The notes under the pieces were generated by a model. It did no database searches and had not been told where the DNA came from. It saw only the letters and a list, made by a program, of their open reading frames with translations. 42,358 nt of DNA from an uncultured Blautia sp. (GTDB taxonomy: Bacteria; Bacillota; Clostridia; Lachnospirales; Lachnospiraceae), in the NCBI GenBank assembly GCA_934394545.1, contig CAKRRG010000020.1:1-42358 (forward strand), read 5' to 3'. Positions within the stretch are counted from its first letter, which is position 1. Every line of letters begins with the position of its first letter. Positions 1-8,803 of the stretch are shown here, one piece after another. A program made the translations under genes and the position numbers.

Positions 1-725
1 ATCAGCTGCCAGGAATCAAATTCACAGTGGAAGTTCCGGGCACGGTTTCCTACAAGGGATGCGCTGTTATTCACACGATAACGTACAATCTGTTCATGGG
101 TGAGCCAGATCCTGTCTGCGGTAAATACGGCTTCGCTGTAGAAGGAGCGGTCATTGACACAGACCAGGTTGTTAAAGCGGAGACCCTTTTCCAGAAGGAA
201 GGCTCGTTTATAAATGGCGTTCCAGGGAACCACGCTGATGTGACTGAATACCTCCGGCACCTGGTTAAAGTCCAGAAGCTTATCAAAGGCCTCAGCGGGT
301 ACATCGGACATGGCAAAAAGCGGTGTGTGGGAAAGCTCTCCGGTCTCATTGTCGAAGCAGACGGCACAGCCCTTTATCATGTCTGCATTTGTCTGTCCTG
401 CAATGGCAAGATATTTCTCATAGGCTCCCTTTTCTACAAGGTCGTCCGCATCCAGAAAGTGGATGTAATCTCCGTTGGCCTCTTCGATTCCCCTGTTTCG
501 GCAGACTCCTGCAAACTGATTTTTTTCATTGCAGAAAAGACGGATGCGTGGATCCTTCTTTTGATATTCTTCTATTACTGCTACAGAAGCGTCTGTGGAA
601 GCATCATCTACACAGATAACTTCCAGATTTTCCGGATTTCCCAGATCTTGGCTTAGTACACTGTCCAGGGTGGCAGCAATATATTTCTCCGCATTGTGAA
701 CTGGGATGATGGTGGTTAGCTTCAT
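1..725 (-). CDS. GT2 family glycosyltransferase, N-terminal part (runs off left edge)
   Basis: This is a family 2 (GT-A fold) glycosyltransferase of which about 241 N-terminal codons are visible; the C terminus lies outside the window. The start is the ATG at 723-725, preceded on the minus strand by an AAAGGA-type ribosome site about 7 nt away. The N terminus reads MKLTTIIPVHNAEKYI, the usual nucleotide-binding opening of the family, followed by VICVDDASTDAS, and the metal-binding DXD motif appears as FLDADD near residue 95. The open frame continues without a stop to base 1. It starts 30 nt downstream of the large GT2/TagF-like gene and reads the same way, so the two probably form one operon. 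The likely role is transfer of a sugar to a surface polymer on the cytoplasmic face of the membrane. Donor and acceptor cannot be read from the sequence. Confidence 0.9.
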   Translation of the reverse strand, partial: MKLTTIIPVHNAEKYIAATLDSVLSQDLGNPENLEVICVDDASTDASVAVIEEYQKKDPRIRLFCNEKNQFAGVCRNRGIEEANGDYIHFLDADDLVEKGAYEKYLAIAGQTNADMIKGCAVCFDNETGELSHTPLFAMSDVPAEAFDKLLDFNQVPEVFSHISVVPWNAIYKRAFLLEKGLRFNNLVCVNDRSFYSEAVFTADRIWLTHEQIVRYRVNNSASLVGNRARNFHCEFDSWQL

Positions 726-754
726 AGGGAATCCTTTCATAGTCCGTAATATAT

Positions 755-3622
755 TTATAAAGTTCCTTTGTCCTTATTTCCGCCTGAACTCTGGGCAAGC
801 TTCAGGCCAGTGAGCTCAGCTGGTAATTCCAGGCTTCCTGTATCCTTCAGAAGTCTGCACAGAAATCCAATCTGGTGTCTGTAAGGCCTTGAAGTGCTGT
901 AACGCTCCGGATTAAAGGTATCAAAAGTATAGGATGCTTTCGGCGCGGCAGCCAGTAAGGTGGCAACGGTCTTAATGCTGTCTGTGGAAGTGATAATGAC
1001 TTCCTCAAACTGTACATCTCCCAGACACTTCTCATACTCCTCTTTTCCTAAGTCAAGAATGTGGGACAATGGATAAAAGGAAAAAAGTCCCATTCTGCTG
1101 GTGAGTACACTGGCAAGCTTCCAACGCTTGCCCTTCTCCGGGTCTGGCTTCAAGGGCAGACAGGAGCATTCCGGGGACAGCTGCGCCAGATATTTGGCAG
1201 AGTCGGTATTGCGGAAATCGTTATATGCAAGCCAGAACTTCTTCTCTGGTGTCTGCGCTGCCAATGCATTAAAATCCCGGACCAGGTTCTGCGAAAGCTT
1301 CCGTCCTGTGAAGAACAGAACACGGGTGCCATGTGAGGAAGGCTGGTCTGAGGTTTTTTCATAATAGGGCAATGGCCGTCCGTTTAAGAGTGAGTCTACA
1401 ATCTCTGAAAGAGGATGATCTCCTTGCGGCGTTGTATCAGCAGGTATATCGTTATTCGGATTTTCACCCATATCTTCTGATTGTCCAAGATATTGTACCA
1501 GCTCTGGCACGTTGTCAAAAATCGGGTATTCCGGGAAGAAGTTATCTGCGGCGGTATAGTCCTCTGCTGGCAAATCCGCGGAGGTGCTTCTGTGTTCCTG
1601 GAATGTTCCGCACAGGAATCTTATAACCTGTGTTCCGGTAGAATATCTGGCGGAAAGGGCATTGTGATAATCTGATATAAAAATATCACATGCTGCAGCA
1701 AAATCTGGCACATCGAAATCCTTTGGCATTTCTTTTATATGCTGAAATTCCGAAAAATCAAGTTCTCTTTCGTGATCCAAATGCAGATATAAAATCTGAT
1801 GATCGGAAAGTTCCCGGTCAAATACATAAAGTGAGGCCATAAAATTCCGGAAGGTCTGCTCAGTGTCTGCAATGTAAGAGCCCGGAAGCAGCGGTGCATA
1901 CAGAATGGTCTGCATATGCTCCATCTGTAAATTGCGGCGGAGCCTTTCTCTATGGGATTCATCGGGAATGAAAGGAATATCTGTGGAGGAACCTATGATA
2001 TAAGGCGTCTTACAGATTTGTTCCGTCATGCATTCCTGTAGATAAATATTCTGATTCTGTATATTGTTAAAATACATGCAGTCTGCTGTAAACATGGTAT
2101 GCTGCCACAGACCGGTATCTGCTGTGGAATCCGGTGTATTCAGAACCGTTTCCGGATACAGGTTATGTCCGCAGTAGAGCAATACGAACTGTCCTTCTTC
2201 TTTTCGGAAATAGTATGGCAAAGGTCCGTCTGTGATCACAAAGCCGGAAAGGGCAAGGACCTTGCCATATTCTTCGCTGTCCGGGCATACCAGAGTGATA
2301 TTCTCCGGCAGAGCACCGGTTCCTGAAAAATAACGGTTCAAAAGGGCAAGAAACAGTGGATGCTTTTCTTCGGTAAGGGAAACAATAATGTGATGTTCCC
2401 CGAAATTTTTCATAAGGTGTACAAGCAGCTTCAGAATCCAGGTAGGAATCTCTTTTCCACGGCTGGCTTCCAGAAGAATCTGTTCCGGATCCGGAGCCAG
2501 GCTTCCGGTATAGGCAAAACCATAAAACTGAGCTGCAGTCTGCTCCCGGTGGATCATTTCTGCAGGCTGATAACTGGGCGAAATTTTATGGGAGAGCTTA
2601 TACTCCTTGATCCAGGCCTTCTGCTGCTGTTCCGTCATGCCATTGCAGGTCTCCACGAAAGAGATCATTTCCTGTCTGGAACCATAAAGACAGAGCAACC
2701 GTACAATATGAGGTGGCAGGGAGTAACGCACATAATGATTGTTCTCCCAGTCTGGAATATTGGATTCTATGTAATCGAAAAGTTCATTTATCAACTGTAG
2801 CTTTAATTCCTTCAGATCCGTTTCATAATTGGTAAGGAGCTTCCAGAAACGGTAGAAAAAGTGGCGGATTGCAATGAAATCCAGTTCTGTCCGGTACTGT
2901 CCGAACAGTCCCAGCTTCTCCATCTCCTCCTTCATGAAGATGATCGCATTCTTAATATGAAGGGTGGAAGGTGTGAGGCGGCTGAGGAAGCCTACATTCT
3001 TGCGGTAATTATAGAAGCACTGATCAAGATAACCGATGGAGCGTGCCCTCACTGCCAGAAGATAGGCTACAGGAAGATCTTCGAAGCGGATTCCTTCTGG
3101 GAAGAAAAGTCCGTTAAACAGGTTCCGGTGAATGAATTTGATCCATGGATATGGAGAAATCGCCGGAAGCTCGTAGGGCTTGTCTGCAATCCGAAAATTC
3201 TGATTGTGGCAGGAAGCTATATATTCCTTGCGGGCCCCTGTCTCAGAATCTACATTATAATAGCGGAAAAGAACCAGGTCATTTCCATCTGTGGAGGCTT
3301 TCTCATAAAGGAGGCGACAGGCATCTGGCTCCACGTAATCATCGCTGTCTACGAACCAGACATATTCTCCGTGAGAGTGGGCGAAGCCATAGTTACGCGC
3401 CCTGCTTACTCCGTGATTCTCCGTAGAAAAGATAAAAAGCTTCTCCGGATGCAACGTCTGATAAGCCTGCAGAATCTGCAGGCTTCCATCTGTACTGCCG
3501 TCATTAACGGCCACGATCTCTATCTCTTCAAGGGTCTGTGCTAGTAAGCTATCCAGACATGCTCCAAGGTATTTCTCTACATTATATACCGGTAAAATGA
3601 TGCTGACTTTAAAAGACTTCAT
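755..3622 (-). CDS. GT2 glycosyltransferase fused to a TagF-like (CDP-glycerol glycerophosphotransferase) domain
   Basis: This 955-residue protein joins two transferase domains. Residues 1-330 are a GT-A glycosyltransferase, with VSIILPVYNVEKYL at the start, VAVNDGSTDGS, and the DXD motif in FVDSDD near residue 94. Residues roughly 370-730 resemble the glycerophosphotransferase domain of teichoic acid polymerases, with ILYAPLLPG in the place of the family YAPTW-G block and FISDYHNALSARY in the place of ISDYSS. The family WHGTPLK motif appears to be replaced by YCGHNLY, so catalytic competence of this half is uncertain. A last Rossmann-like segment (RVLFFTGRKLSQN) follows. The ATG at 3620-3622 sits 6 nt from AAGGAG and is better than the TTG one codon upstream. 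Its likely role is in building a teichoic-acid-like or phospho-substituted surface glycan, in line with tagD nearby. The fusion assignment is family knowledge; the substrate is unknown. Confidence 0.8.
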   Translation of the reverse strand: MKSFKVSIILPVYNVEKYLGACLDSLLAQTLEEIEIVAVNDGSTDGSLQILQAYQTLHPEKLFIFSTENHGVSRARNYGFAHSHGEYVWFVDSDDYVEPDACRLLYEKASTDGNDLVLFRYYNVDSETGARKEYIASCHNQNFRIADKPYELPAISPYPWIKFIHRNLFNGLFFPEGIRFEDLPVAYLLAVRARSIGYLDQCFYNYRKNVGFLSRLTPSTLHIKNAIIFMKEEMEKLGLFGQYRTELDFIAIRHFFYRFWKLLTNYETDLKELKLQLINELFDYIESNIPDWENNHYVRYSLPPHIVRLLCLYGSRQEMISFVETCNGMTEQQQKAWIKEYKLSHKISPSYQPAEMIHREQTAAQFYGFAYTGSLAPDPEQILLEASRGKEIPTWILKLLVHLMKNFGEHHIIVSLTEEKHPLFLALLNRYFSGTGALPENITLVCPDSEEYGKVLALSGFVITDGPLPYYFRKEEGQFVLLYCGHNLYPETVLNTPDSTADTGLWQHTMFTADCMYFNNIQNQNIYLQECMTEQICKTPYIIGSSTDIPFIPDESHRERLRRNLQMEHMQTILYAPLLPGSYIADTEQTFRNFMASLYVFDRELSDHQILYLHLDHERELDFSEFQHIKEMPKDFDVPDFAAACDIFISDYHNALSARYSTGTQVIRFLCGTFQEHRSTSADLPAEDYTAADNFFPEYPIFDNVPELVQYLGQSEDMGENPNNDIPADTTPQGDHPLSEIVDSLLNGRPLPYYEKTSDQPSSHGTRVLFFTGRKLSQNLVRDFNALAAQTPEKKFWLAYNDFRNTDSAKYLAQLSPECSCLPLKPDPEKGKRWKLASVLTSRMGLFSFYPLSHILDLGKEEYEKCLGDVQFEEVIITSTDSIKTVATLLAAAPKASYTFDTFNPERYSTSRPYRHQIGFLCRLLKDTGSLELPAELTGLKLAQSSGGNKDKGTL

Positions 3623-3699
3623 CAAAAACTCCTTATCCCATTTCCTGATTCAACCTTTACGGTCAAAAAAACAGTTACTTCGTCAATCTTTTACCTATA

Positions 3700-3728
3700 A
3701 TAGTACCAGTTCGACAAGGGGATTTCAA
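3700..3728 (-). promoter_or_regulatory. Predicted sigma-A promoter for the GT2/TagF-like operon
   Basis: Read on the minus strand, TTGAAA (3728-3723) and TACTAT (3705-3700) are separated by 17 nt. The -10 element lies about 78 nt upstream of the start codon at 3622. The assignment rests only on match and spacing. Confidence 0.45.
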
Positions 3729-3751
3729 GGGGAAATGGGAGTTGATAAATC

Positions 3752-3780
3752 TTGTATTCTGAAATTTGCTATGCTATTAT
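3752..3780 (+). promoter_or_regulatory. Predicted sigma-A promoter for the lipoprotein-GT2 pair
   Basis: TTGTAT (3752-3757) and TATTAT (3775-3780) are separated by 17 nt in an AT-rich stretch, about 58 nt upstream of the lipoprotein ATG. Together with the oppositely oriented promoter at 3700-3728 this makes the 215-nt intergenic region a divergent promoter region. No other feature was seen in it. Confidence 0.5.
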
Positions 3781-3837
3781 AAATATATAAATATCTTTTA
3801 AACTGCGAAATGTTAAAAATATCCGGGGAGAAGAAGC

Positions 3838-4470
3838 ATGCAAAAGAAAAATAAACGAATATTCGCAGTCATTTTTTCTGCAATCCTTATTGTGCTGCTG
3901 ACTGGCTGCAGTAAAATGGACTCTATTATCAATGAAATCCACGGTTCTCTGATCGGAAATAATTATACGGTATATACCTATGATAATTATGGAAATCAGA
4001 CCCTGAAGACGTCTGGAAAGAAAATCAGTATTACTGGAAACAAAATCGAAACAGTTAGTTATGACAGTGATGGAAGAGCAGTAACCGGATATGATTTATC
4101 CTCAGTAATCACCATTACTATAGATGGAAAAGAAATTGAAAGTTGTGGGGATACCTGTGTATTTGTTCAGAATGGATTGAATCCGGAAGTGGATTTTTCA
4201 CTTGACGAGGTTGATAGTGATGGTGGAAATGGAATTACGGATAATGCAGCCTTGGCAAGAGTATTGAATCGATATAAAAATGACTTTGGCAAATCACGGG
4301 TTGTGGTTATCAAATCTCAGTTGGGACAGCCAATTGCAGCATTTTCCGGAGACAATGTGTATTGGGAAATTCCAGATGACCTGCCGAAAATGACAAAGCT
4401 TATGGTGGATGGCAAGGCCTTGTACATACACCGGGCAAATTACCAGATTATTGATAAAGACTTATTATGA
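3838..4470 (+). CDS. Predicted lipoprotein of unknown function (DUF5052-like)
   Basis: This 210-residue protein has a lysine-rich N terminus, a hydrophobic stretch and a lipobox LTGC with the lipidated Cys at residue 24, so it should be anchored to the outer face of the membrane. The mature part is predicted to be mostly beta strand, with YTVYTYDNYGNQTLKTSGKK near the start and a YSIT/ISITGN repeat-like pattern; it resembles the small clostridial and streptococcal lipoproteins grouped as DUF5052, from memory and not from a search. The ATG at 3838 is preceded by GGGGAG at about 7 nt. The stop overlaps the start region of the following GT2 gene, which implies translational coupling and a shared role at the cell surface. 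No catalytic motif was recognised. Confidence 0.8.
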   Translation: MQKKNKRIFAVIFSAILIVLLTGCSKMDSIINEIHGSLIGNNYTVYTYDNYGNQTLKTSGKKISITGNKIETVSYDSDGRAVTGYDLSSVITITIDGKEIESCGDTCVFVQNGLNPEVDFSLDEVDSDGGNGITDNAALARVLNRYKNDFGKSRVVVIKSQLGQPIAAFSGDNVYWEIPDDLPKMTKLMVDGKALYIHRANYQIIDKDLL

Positions 4471-5312
4471 TGATGAAGATTGCGGGAGTGCATAGTGTGG
4501 AAAACCAGAAAAGCTTGAGAACTATACAGAATTGTGAGTTTCATAATATTAACGCAGAGAAGATGACAGAAAAAGCTCCGCAGATATCTGTAATCATGCC
4601 TGTATATAATGGTGAGAAATATATTGCCCAGGCAGTGCGGTCTGTCTATGCCCAGAATGTTCCGGTAGAATTGATTGTCATCGATGACGGCTCTACGGAT
4701 GGAACGAAGGCTGTCCTTGCTCCCTGGGAAAACAGACCGGATTTTGTCTATATAAAAAATGAGCGCAATCTTGGCGCAGCAAGTTCACGTAATCGTGGAG
4801 TAGCTGTGGCGAAGGGCAAGTATGTGGCATTTCTGGATGCGGATGATTGGTGGGAAGATGGTAAGCTGGCAGCACAGCTTGCGGCTCTTGAAATAACCGG
4901 TGATGTAATCTGCTCCACAGGGCGTGATCTCATGAATCCGGATAGTACCTTTACGGGCAGATATATTCCGGTTAAGTCCAGACTGGACTTTCACGAGCTC
5001 TTGAAGCACAACAGCATAAACTGTTCCTCTGTTCTGATTCTTCGTGAAGTGGCATTGGAATTTCCAATGGAGCATGACGATAGCCATGAGGACTATATTA
5101 CCTGGCTGAAGGTAGTGCGTAAATATGGACATGCCACGGGAATCAATAAACCATATCTGAAATATCGTCTCTCAGAAGGTGGAAAATCCAGAAACAAGGC
5201 GAAATCTGCAGTTATGACTTATCAGGTATACCGATATGTCGGTTACGGACCGTTAAAAAGTGCCTGTTTCTTTTTGTCCTATGCACTTCACGGGATCTGG
5301 AAATATCGTTAG
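4467..5312 (+). CDS. GT2 family glycosyltransferase
   Basis: This protein of up to 281 residues is a GT-A family 2 glycosyltransferase. It shows ISVIMPVYNGEKYIAQAV, then LIVIDDGSTDGT, and the DXD motif in FLDADDWW. The domain only begins near residue 40, so the true start is open: ATG codons at 4467/4470/4473 overlap the lipoprotein stop (coupled, but no Shine-Dalgarno), a GTG at 4497 has GGGAG 8 nt upstream, and an ATG at 4563 would still keep the whole domain. The protein is short and lacks a clear C-terminal membrane helix. It probably adds a sugar to a surface polymer or lipid carrier. Its tight overlap with a lipoprotein gene is unusual. Its end lies 34 nt from the convergent end of tagD. 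Confidence 0.85.
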   Translation: MMMKIAGVHSVENQKSLRTIQNCEFHNINAEKMTEKAPQISVIMPVYNGEKYIAQAVRSVYAQNVPVELIVIDDGSTDGTKAVLAPWENRPDFVYIKNERNLGAASSRNRGVAVAKGKYVAFLDADDWWEDGKLAAQLAALEITGDVICSTGRDLMNPDSTFTGRYIPVKSRLDFHELLKHNSINCSSVLILREVALEFPMEHDDSHEDYITWLKVVRKYGHATGINKPYLKYRLSEGGKSRNKAKSAVMTYQVYRYVGYGPLKSACFFLSYALHGIWKYR

Positions 5313-5346
5313 CATTTTGTCAGCATGTCAATATCTGCTTATTTCT

Positions 5347-5736
5347 TTATTTCTGTAAATCTTCCTTAATCTGTGTAGTAGAAATTTCTGGCGTTCTTGG
5401 GAGATACACTACGTCGCAATAAGGCTTCAGGAAATCAAATTTCCCCTCCCAGTCATCTCCCATAACAAAGGTATCTACATGATATTCTTTAATATCGCTT
5501 ACCTTCTGCTCCCAGTTCTCCTCGGGAATAACCAGATCTACATATCGGATGGCTTCCAGCAGAGATTTCCTCTTCTCATAGGAAAAATAACATTTCTTGT
5601 GCTTCTCATTCCAGTTAAATTCATCCGTAGATAAAGCTACGATCAGATAATCTCCATAGGCCTTCGCCCTGCGGAGAAGATTAATATGTCCATAGTGAAG
5701 CAGATCGAAGGTTCCGTAAGTAATTACTCGTTTCAT
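5347..5736 (-). CDS. tagD: Glycerol-3-phosphate cytidylyltransferase (TagD/TarD)
   Basis: This 129-residue protein, the normal length of TagD, joins CTP and sn-glycerol 3-phosphate to give CDP-glycerol and pyrophosphate, the donor for glycerol-phosphate teichoic acids. The N terminus [17 protein letters not shown] carries the HxGH nucleotidyltransferase signature (H14, H17), and the C-terminal [11 protein letters not shown] block matches the family RTxGISTT motif. It acts in the cytoplasm. The start at 5736 is preceded by AAAGG about 10 nt upstream. It is transcribed singly, away from sdaAB and convergent with the GT2 gene. The nearby TagF-like domain at 755-3622 is a plausible user of CDP-glycerol. 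A second protein with this fold is encoded at 8892. Confidence 0.93.
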   Translation of the reverse strand: MKRVITYGTFDLLHYGHINLLRRAKAYGDYLIVALSTDEFNWNEKHKKCYFSYEKRKSLLEAIRYVDLVIPEENWEQKVSDIKEYHVDTFVMGDDWEGKFDFLKPYCDVVYLPRTPEISTTQIKEDLQK

Positions 5737-5844
5737 GAATTGTCGGCCTTTCGTAAAGATTCATATACAGACATTTTATCATAGTCTTTATAGAAAAGAA
5801 ACGGGGAATTTTCTGTGAGGGGGAATCTGTGTCGTAAAGCTGTG

Positions 5845-5873
5845 TTGTAAATCGCATAGTTTGATGTTATTAT
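5845..5873 (+). promoter_or_regulatory. Predicted sigma-A promoter for sdaAB-sdaAA
   Basis: TTGTAA (5845-5850) and TATTAT (5868-5873) are separated by 17 nt, about 73 nt upstream of the preferred sdaAB start. It is the best match in the tagD-sdaAB intergenic region. Confidence 0.5.
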
Positions 5874-5886
5874 GGAATAATAACAG

Positions 5887-5918
5887 AGCGGACTGCCGGG
5901 AATGAAGGGGGGTCCGCT
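5887..5918 (+). promoter_or_regulatory. Leader hairpin upstream of sdaAB
   Basis: AGCGGAC (5887-5893) and GTCCGCT (5912-5918) form a perfect 7-bp stem in the predicted 5' untranslated region, extended by a CC/GG pairing. No U-tract follows, so it is not a terminator. It may stabilise the message or hide a regulatory site; its role is unknown. Confidence 0.4.
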
Positions 5919-5945
5919 TCTGAATACATGGAAGAGGAAAATGAT

Positions 5946-6605
5946 ATGAATGTATTTGACATTCTTGGTCCTGTTATGATCGGACCGTCCAGTTCACATA
6001 CTGCCGGGGCGGCCCGGATCGGTCTTGTGACCAGAGCCCTTCTGGGAAAAACTCCGGTGAAGGCTCACATTTTTTTACATGGTTCTTTTGCAAAAACATA
6101 TAAAGGACATGGTACGGATAAGGCTATTGTAGCCGGAATCCTGGGAATGAAAACAGACGATGAACGCATCCGTTTCTCACTGGATGTGGCGAAAAAAGAG
6201 GGGCTTGAAATTCAGATTGAGACCGGAGAACTGGATGGAGCGCACCCGAATACTGCCCAGATTACTCTGACAGCAGACGATGGAGAAAAAGTATCTCTTC
6301 GTGGCAGCAGTATTGGTGGCGGAAATATTCTGATCACCCGGGTAAACGGAATGGAGGTTTCTCTTACCGGACAGAATCCGGCACTGATCGTACTTCATAA
6401 GGATGCGCCGGGAACCATTGCTGCAGTTACAGAATTAATGGCAGAATACGGCGTAAATATCTGTAATTTCCACCTGGCTCGAGAGGCTAAAGGCGGACTT
6501 GCAGTAATGACGATCGAAAGTGACAGTCATTTTTGTCCGGAACTAAATGATCGGATCAACAGACTGGAGAATATTTACTCTAGCACTATGCTAGAGCGTG
6601 TATAG
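5946..6605 (+). CDS. sdaAB: L-serine dehydratase, iron-sulfur-dependent, beta subunit
   Basis: This 219-residue protein is the beta subunit of the two-subunit, oxygen-sensitive [4Fe-4S] L-serine dehydratase, which converts L-serine to pyruvate and ammonia in the cytoplasm. The signature MIGPSSSHTAGAARIG lies near the N terminus and ELDGAHPNT and SIGGGNI follow. A C-terminal ACT domain begins near residue 145 (LIVLHKDAPGTIAAVTELMAEYGVNI), as in other clostridial SdaAB proteins. The ATG at 5946 is chosen because GAGGA lies 8 nt upstream and the family begins MNVFDILGPVMIGPSSSHT; an ATG 18 nt earlier has a poorly placed ribosome site. The alpha subunit gene follows 34 nt downstream, so the two subunits are co-transcribed. 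Confidence 0.95.
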   Translation: MNVFDILGPVMIGPSSSHTAGAARIGLVTRALLGKTPVKAHIFLHGSFAKTYKGHGTDKAIVAGILGMKTDDERIRFSLDVAKKEGLEIQIETGELDGAHPNTAQITLTADDGEKVSLRGSSIGGGNILITRVNGMEVSLTGQNPALIVLHKDAPGTIAAVTELMAEYGVNICNFHLAREAKGGLAVMTIESDSHFCPELNDRINRLENIYSSTMLERV

Positions 6606-6639
6606 CGAAAAGGAAATCAATAATAAAGGAGAAATCGTT

Positions 6640-7524
6640 GTGGATTTAAACTATCATTCAATAGAGGCCCTGCTAAAGACAGCGAAGGAGAGGGGGTGCC
6701 GTTTATCTGCTCTGGTTTTGGAACAGCAGGCAGAACAGATGGAGTTGACGCAGCAGGAAGTATACGAAAAAATGAGGGACAACTATCGGGTTATGGCATC
6801 TTGTATCCAGCCAGGCAGTGCTCCGGATCTGAAAAGCACCAGTGGCCTTACCGGTGGCGATGCTTATCGTATGAGAGAAGCGGTAGAACAGGGCAGAAAC
6901 CTTACAGGCCCTCTTCTTGGGGGTGCACTTTATCGTGCCTTGGCGGTATCGGAGTTGAATGCCTCTATGGGAAGAATTGTGGCAGCGCCTACAGCAGGAA
7001 GCTGCGGAATCGTTCCGGCGGCAGTGTTGACCATGCAGGATCAGTACCAGCTTACAGAAGAAGCATGTGTGATGTCTCTTTTTACGGCTTCAGCAGTAGG
7101 AATGGTAATTGCAAATAACGCTTGTCTTGCAGGTGCTCAGGGAGGCTGCCAGGCAGAGTGCGGTTCTGCCTCCGCTATGGCTGCAGCGGCTATTGTAGAG
7201 CTTGCAGGTGGTACTTTGGAGATGATTGAGTCTGCAATAGCGACTTCTATTAAGAATATTCTGGGTCTTGTATGCGATCCGGTTGCCGGATTGGTTGAGA
7301 TTCCCTGTATCAAGAGAAATGCTTCTGGCGTAGCAGGAGCGTTTGTAGCAGCAGAGCTTGCCCTTGCAGGAATCAGAAGTGCGATTCCTGCTGATGAAGT
7401 AATCTGGTCAATGAAAAAGGTTGGCGATGTAATGCCGGCAGCTTTGAAGGAAACTGCAGAAGGAGGTCTTGCTGCAACCCCTACAGGGCGTAGGTTGCAT
7501 CAGCAGGTATTTGGGGAATCATAA
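6640..7524 (+). CDS. sdaAA: L-serine dehydratase, iron-sulfur-dependent, alpha subunit
   Basis: This 294-residue protein is the catalytic, cluster-binding subunit of L-serine dehydratase. Visible family blocks are KSTSGLTGGDAYRM, VAAPTAGSCGIVPA, GAQGGCQAECGSASAMAAAA and VCDPVAGLVEIPC, which together supply the conserved cysteines that ligate the [4Fe-4S] cluster. The GTG at 6640-6642 is the preferred start because AGGAG lies 8 nt upstream and the protein then begins VDLNYHSIEALL; a longer frame back to 6598 overlaps the end of sdaAB and has no good ribosome site. Pairing with sdaAB gives the complete enzyme, used by anaerobes to ferment serine through pyruvate. Confidence 0.95.
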   Translation: MDLNYHSIEALLKTAKERGCRLSALVLEQQAEQMELTQQEVYEKMRDNYRVMASCIQPGSAPDLKSTSGLTGGDAYRMREAVEQGRNLTGPLLGGALYRALAVSELNASMGRIVAAPTAGSCGIVPAAVLTMQDQYQLTEEACVMSLFTASAVGMVIANNACLAGAQGGCQAECGSASAMAAAAIVELAGGTLEMIESAIATSIKNILGLVCDPVAGLVEIPCIKRNASGVAGAFVAAELALAGIRSAIPADEVIWSMKKVGDVMPAALKETAEGGLAATPTGRRLHQQVFGES

Positions 7525-7553
7525 ACAGGCAAATATTTCAATTTATTAAAAAG

Positions 7554-7582
7554 TTGTTCCAAAATTCACAAAAGTATGTTAT
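7554..7582 (+). promoter_or_regulatory. Predicted promoter for the acyltransferase gene
   Basis: TTGTTC (7554-7559) and TGTTAT (7577-7582) are separated by 17 nt in the intergenic region after sdaAA, about 64 nt upstream of the ATG at 7646. Confidence 0.4.
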
Positions 7583-7645
7583 CCTTTATTCATAAAATTG
7601 ACATGACTGCAAGCGAAGGTCTGTCTGAGTATAAAGGTGGCTAAA

Positions 7646-8803
7646 ATGAGCAAGAATACGAAGGAACAAGAAATCCCATATTCTTATCTTGTAGATAATA
7701 TAAAAATATTTTTGATTTTTCTAGTGGTTTTTAATCATATTATTGCATTCCAACTGGTAAAGGCAGATCAGGTAGTGCGCTTTGTCTGGTATGGAATTAC
7801 AATATTTCATATGCCAGCGTTTATCTTTATTTCCGGTTATTTGTCTAAGAAGCCGCAGGATGTATTAAAGAATGTTAAGAACTTATTGATTCCATACATT
7901 CTTGGATATACTCTTACCTGGGCGGCCCAGATGTGGCTTGGGAATAATATGAGCTATGAACTTCTCAGACCATCCGGAACGGTTATGTGGTATGTGCTTG
8001 CATTGTTTGCATATCGTCTGACGATTGAAGCTTTTGGCAGGATTCGGTTTATTGTACCCCTTAGTATTGCTTTTGCATTGTGGGCGGGTACCAGAATGGA
8101 ATTCAGTACATTTTTGTCTGCTTCCAGAGTTGTAGTATTTTTTCCTTTTTTCGTGGCAGGCTATTTGTGGAAGAGTGAATATACCAAGGTAATCCGCAAA
8201 TTTAAAGGTAAGATCGTGGTTGCACTTTTTGTGATCATTTTGCTGTTTGTAGCGACCAATTATATGATTGGAAATAATATCCCGGTAGATCTTTTCCGGG
8301 GAAATCATTCCTATCTTGCCAGTGGAATGGATAATGTTCAGGGAATGGTAGTAAGAGGAATGATGTATCTTATATCTTTTACCGTTATTTTTGCATTGCT
8401 GGTACTGATTCCAGATAAGAGACATCCTTTTATTTTTCTTGGACGGAATACAATGGGAATTTACTTTTTCCATTATCCGATTTTGATTCTGATGAACGGC
8501 CTTATGATCCTGAACATTCCTCAGATGATGAATCTTTGGGTGCTGTTCGGAGTATCAGTGGTATTGGTACTGATTCTGGGAAGTCTTCCGGTAGACTGGA
8601 TTTATACGAATGTTATGGGCTTGATTACGTTCATCCTTTTTAAGCGTGATAAGAAGGTGGAAGATGAAGGCCTGGAAGACGAGTATGATAATAATGAGGA
8701 AGACCGGTTTGAGATACTGGCTCAGCGAAGAATGGCCATTGAAGAACTGGCCGCGACGCTGGATACAGAAGAGAAGGAGACGCATGAAGAAGGACAGTCC
8801 TAG
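7646..8803 (+). CDS. Membrane acyltransferase (acyltransferase 3 / fucose 4-O-acetylase-like)
   Basis: This 385-residue integral membrane protein belongs to the acyltransferase 3 family, whose members move acetyl or other acyl groups onto exported glycans. The N terminus has the family opening SYLVDNIKIFLIFLVVFNHI, with the conserved His in FNHI, followed by FHMPAFIFISGYLSKK. About ten hydrophobic segments follow, including GRNTMGIYFFHYPILILM, typical of the C-terminal part. After residue 330 there is a strongly acidic cytoplasmic tail (EDEGLEDEYDNNEEDR) that is not part of the domain. The ATG at 7646 is preceded by AAAGGTGG; a GTG three codons earlier lies inside that site. It is a single-gene unit with its own promoter and terminator. 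It probably decorates a surface polysaccharide; substrate unknown. Confidence 0.85.
   Translation: MSKNTKEQEIPYSYLVDNIKIFLIFLVVFNHIIAFQLVKADQVVRFVWYGITIFHMPAFIFISGYLSKKPQDVLKNVKNLLIPYILGYTLTWAAQMWLGNNMSYELLRPSGTVMWYVLALFAYRLTIEAFGRIRFIVPLSIAFALWAGTRMEFSTFLSASRVVVFFPFFVAGYLWKSEYTKVIRKFKGKIVVALFVIILLFVATNYMIGNNIPVDLFRGNHSYLASGMDNVQGMVVRGMMYLISFTVIFALLVLIPDKRHPFIFLGRNTMGIYFFHYPILILMNGLMILNIPQMMNLWVLFGVSVVLVLILGSLPVDWIYTNVMGLITFILFKRDKKVEDEGLEDEYDNNEEDRFEILAQRRMAIEELAATLDTEEKETHEEGQS

Noticed and set aside
2861..3544. A 227-codon plus-strand open frame inside the GT2/TagF-like gene
   Set aside because: It is antisense to the conserved glycosyltransferase domain and has no start signal or recognisable motif.
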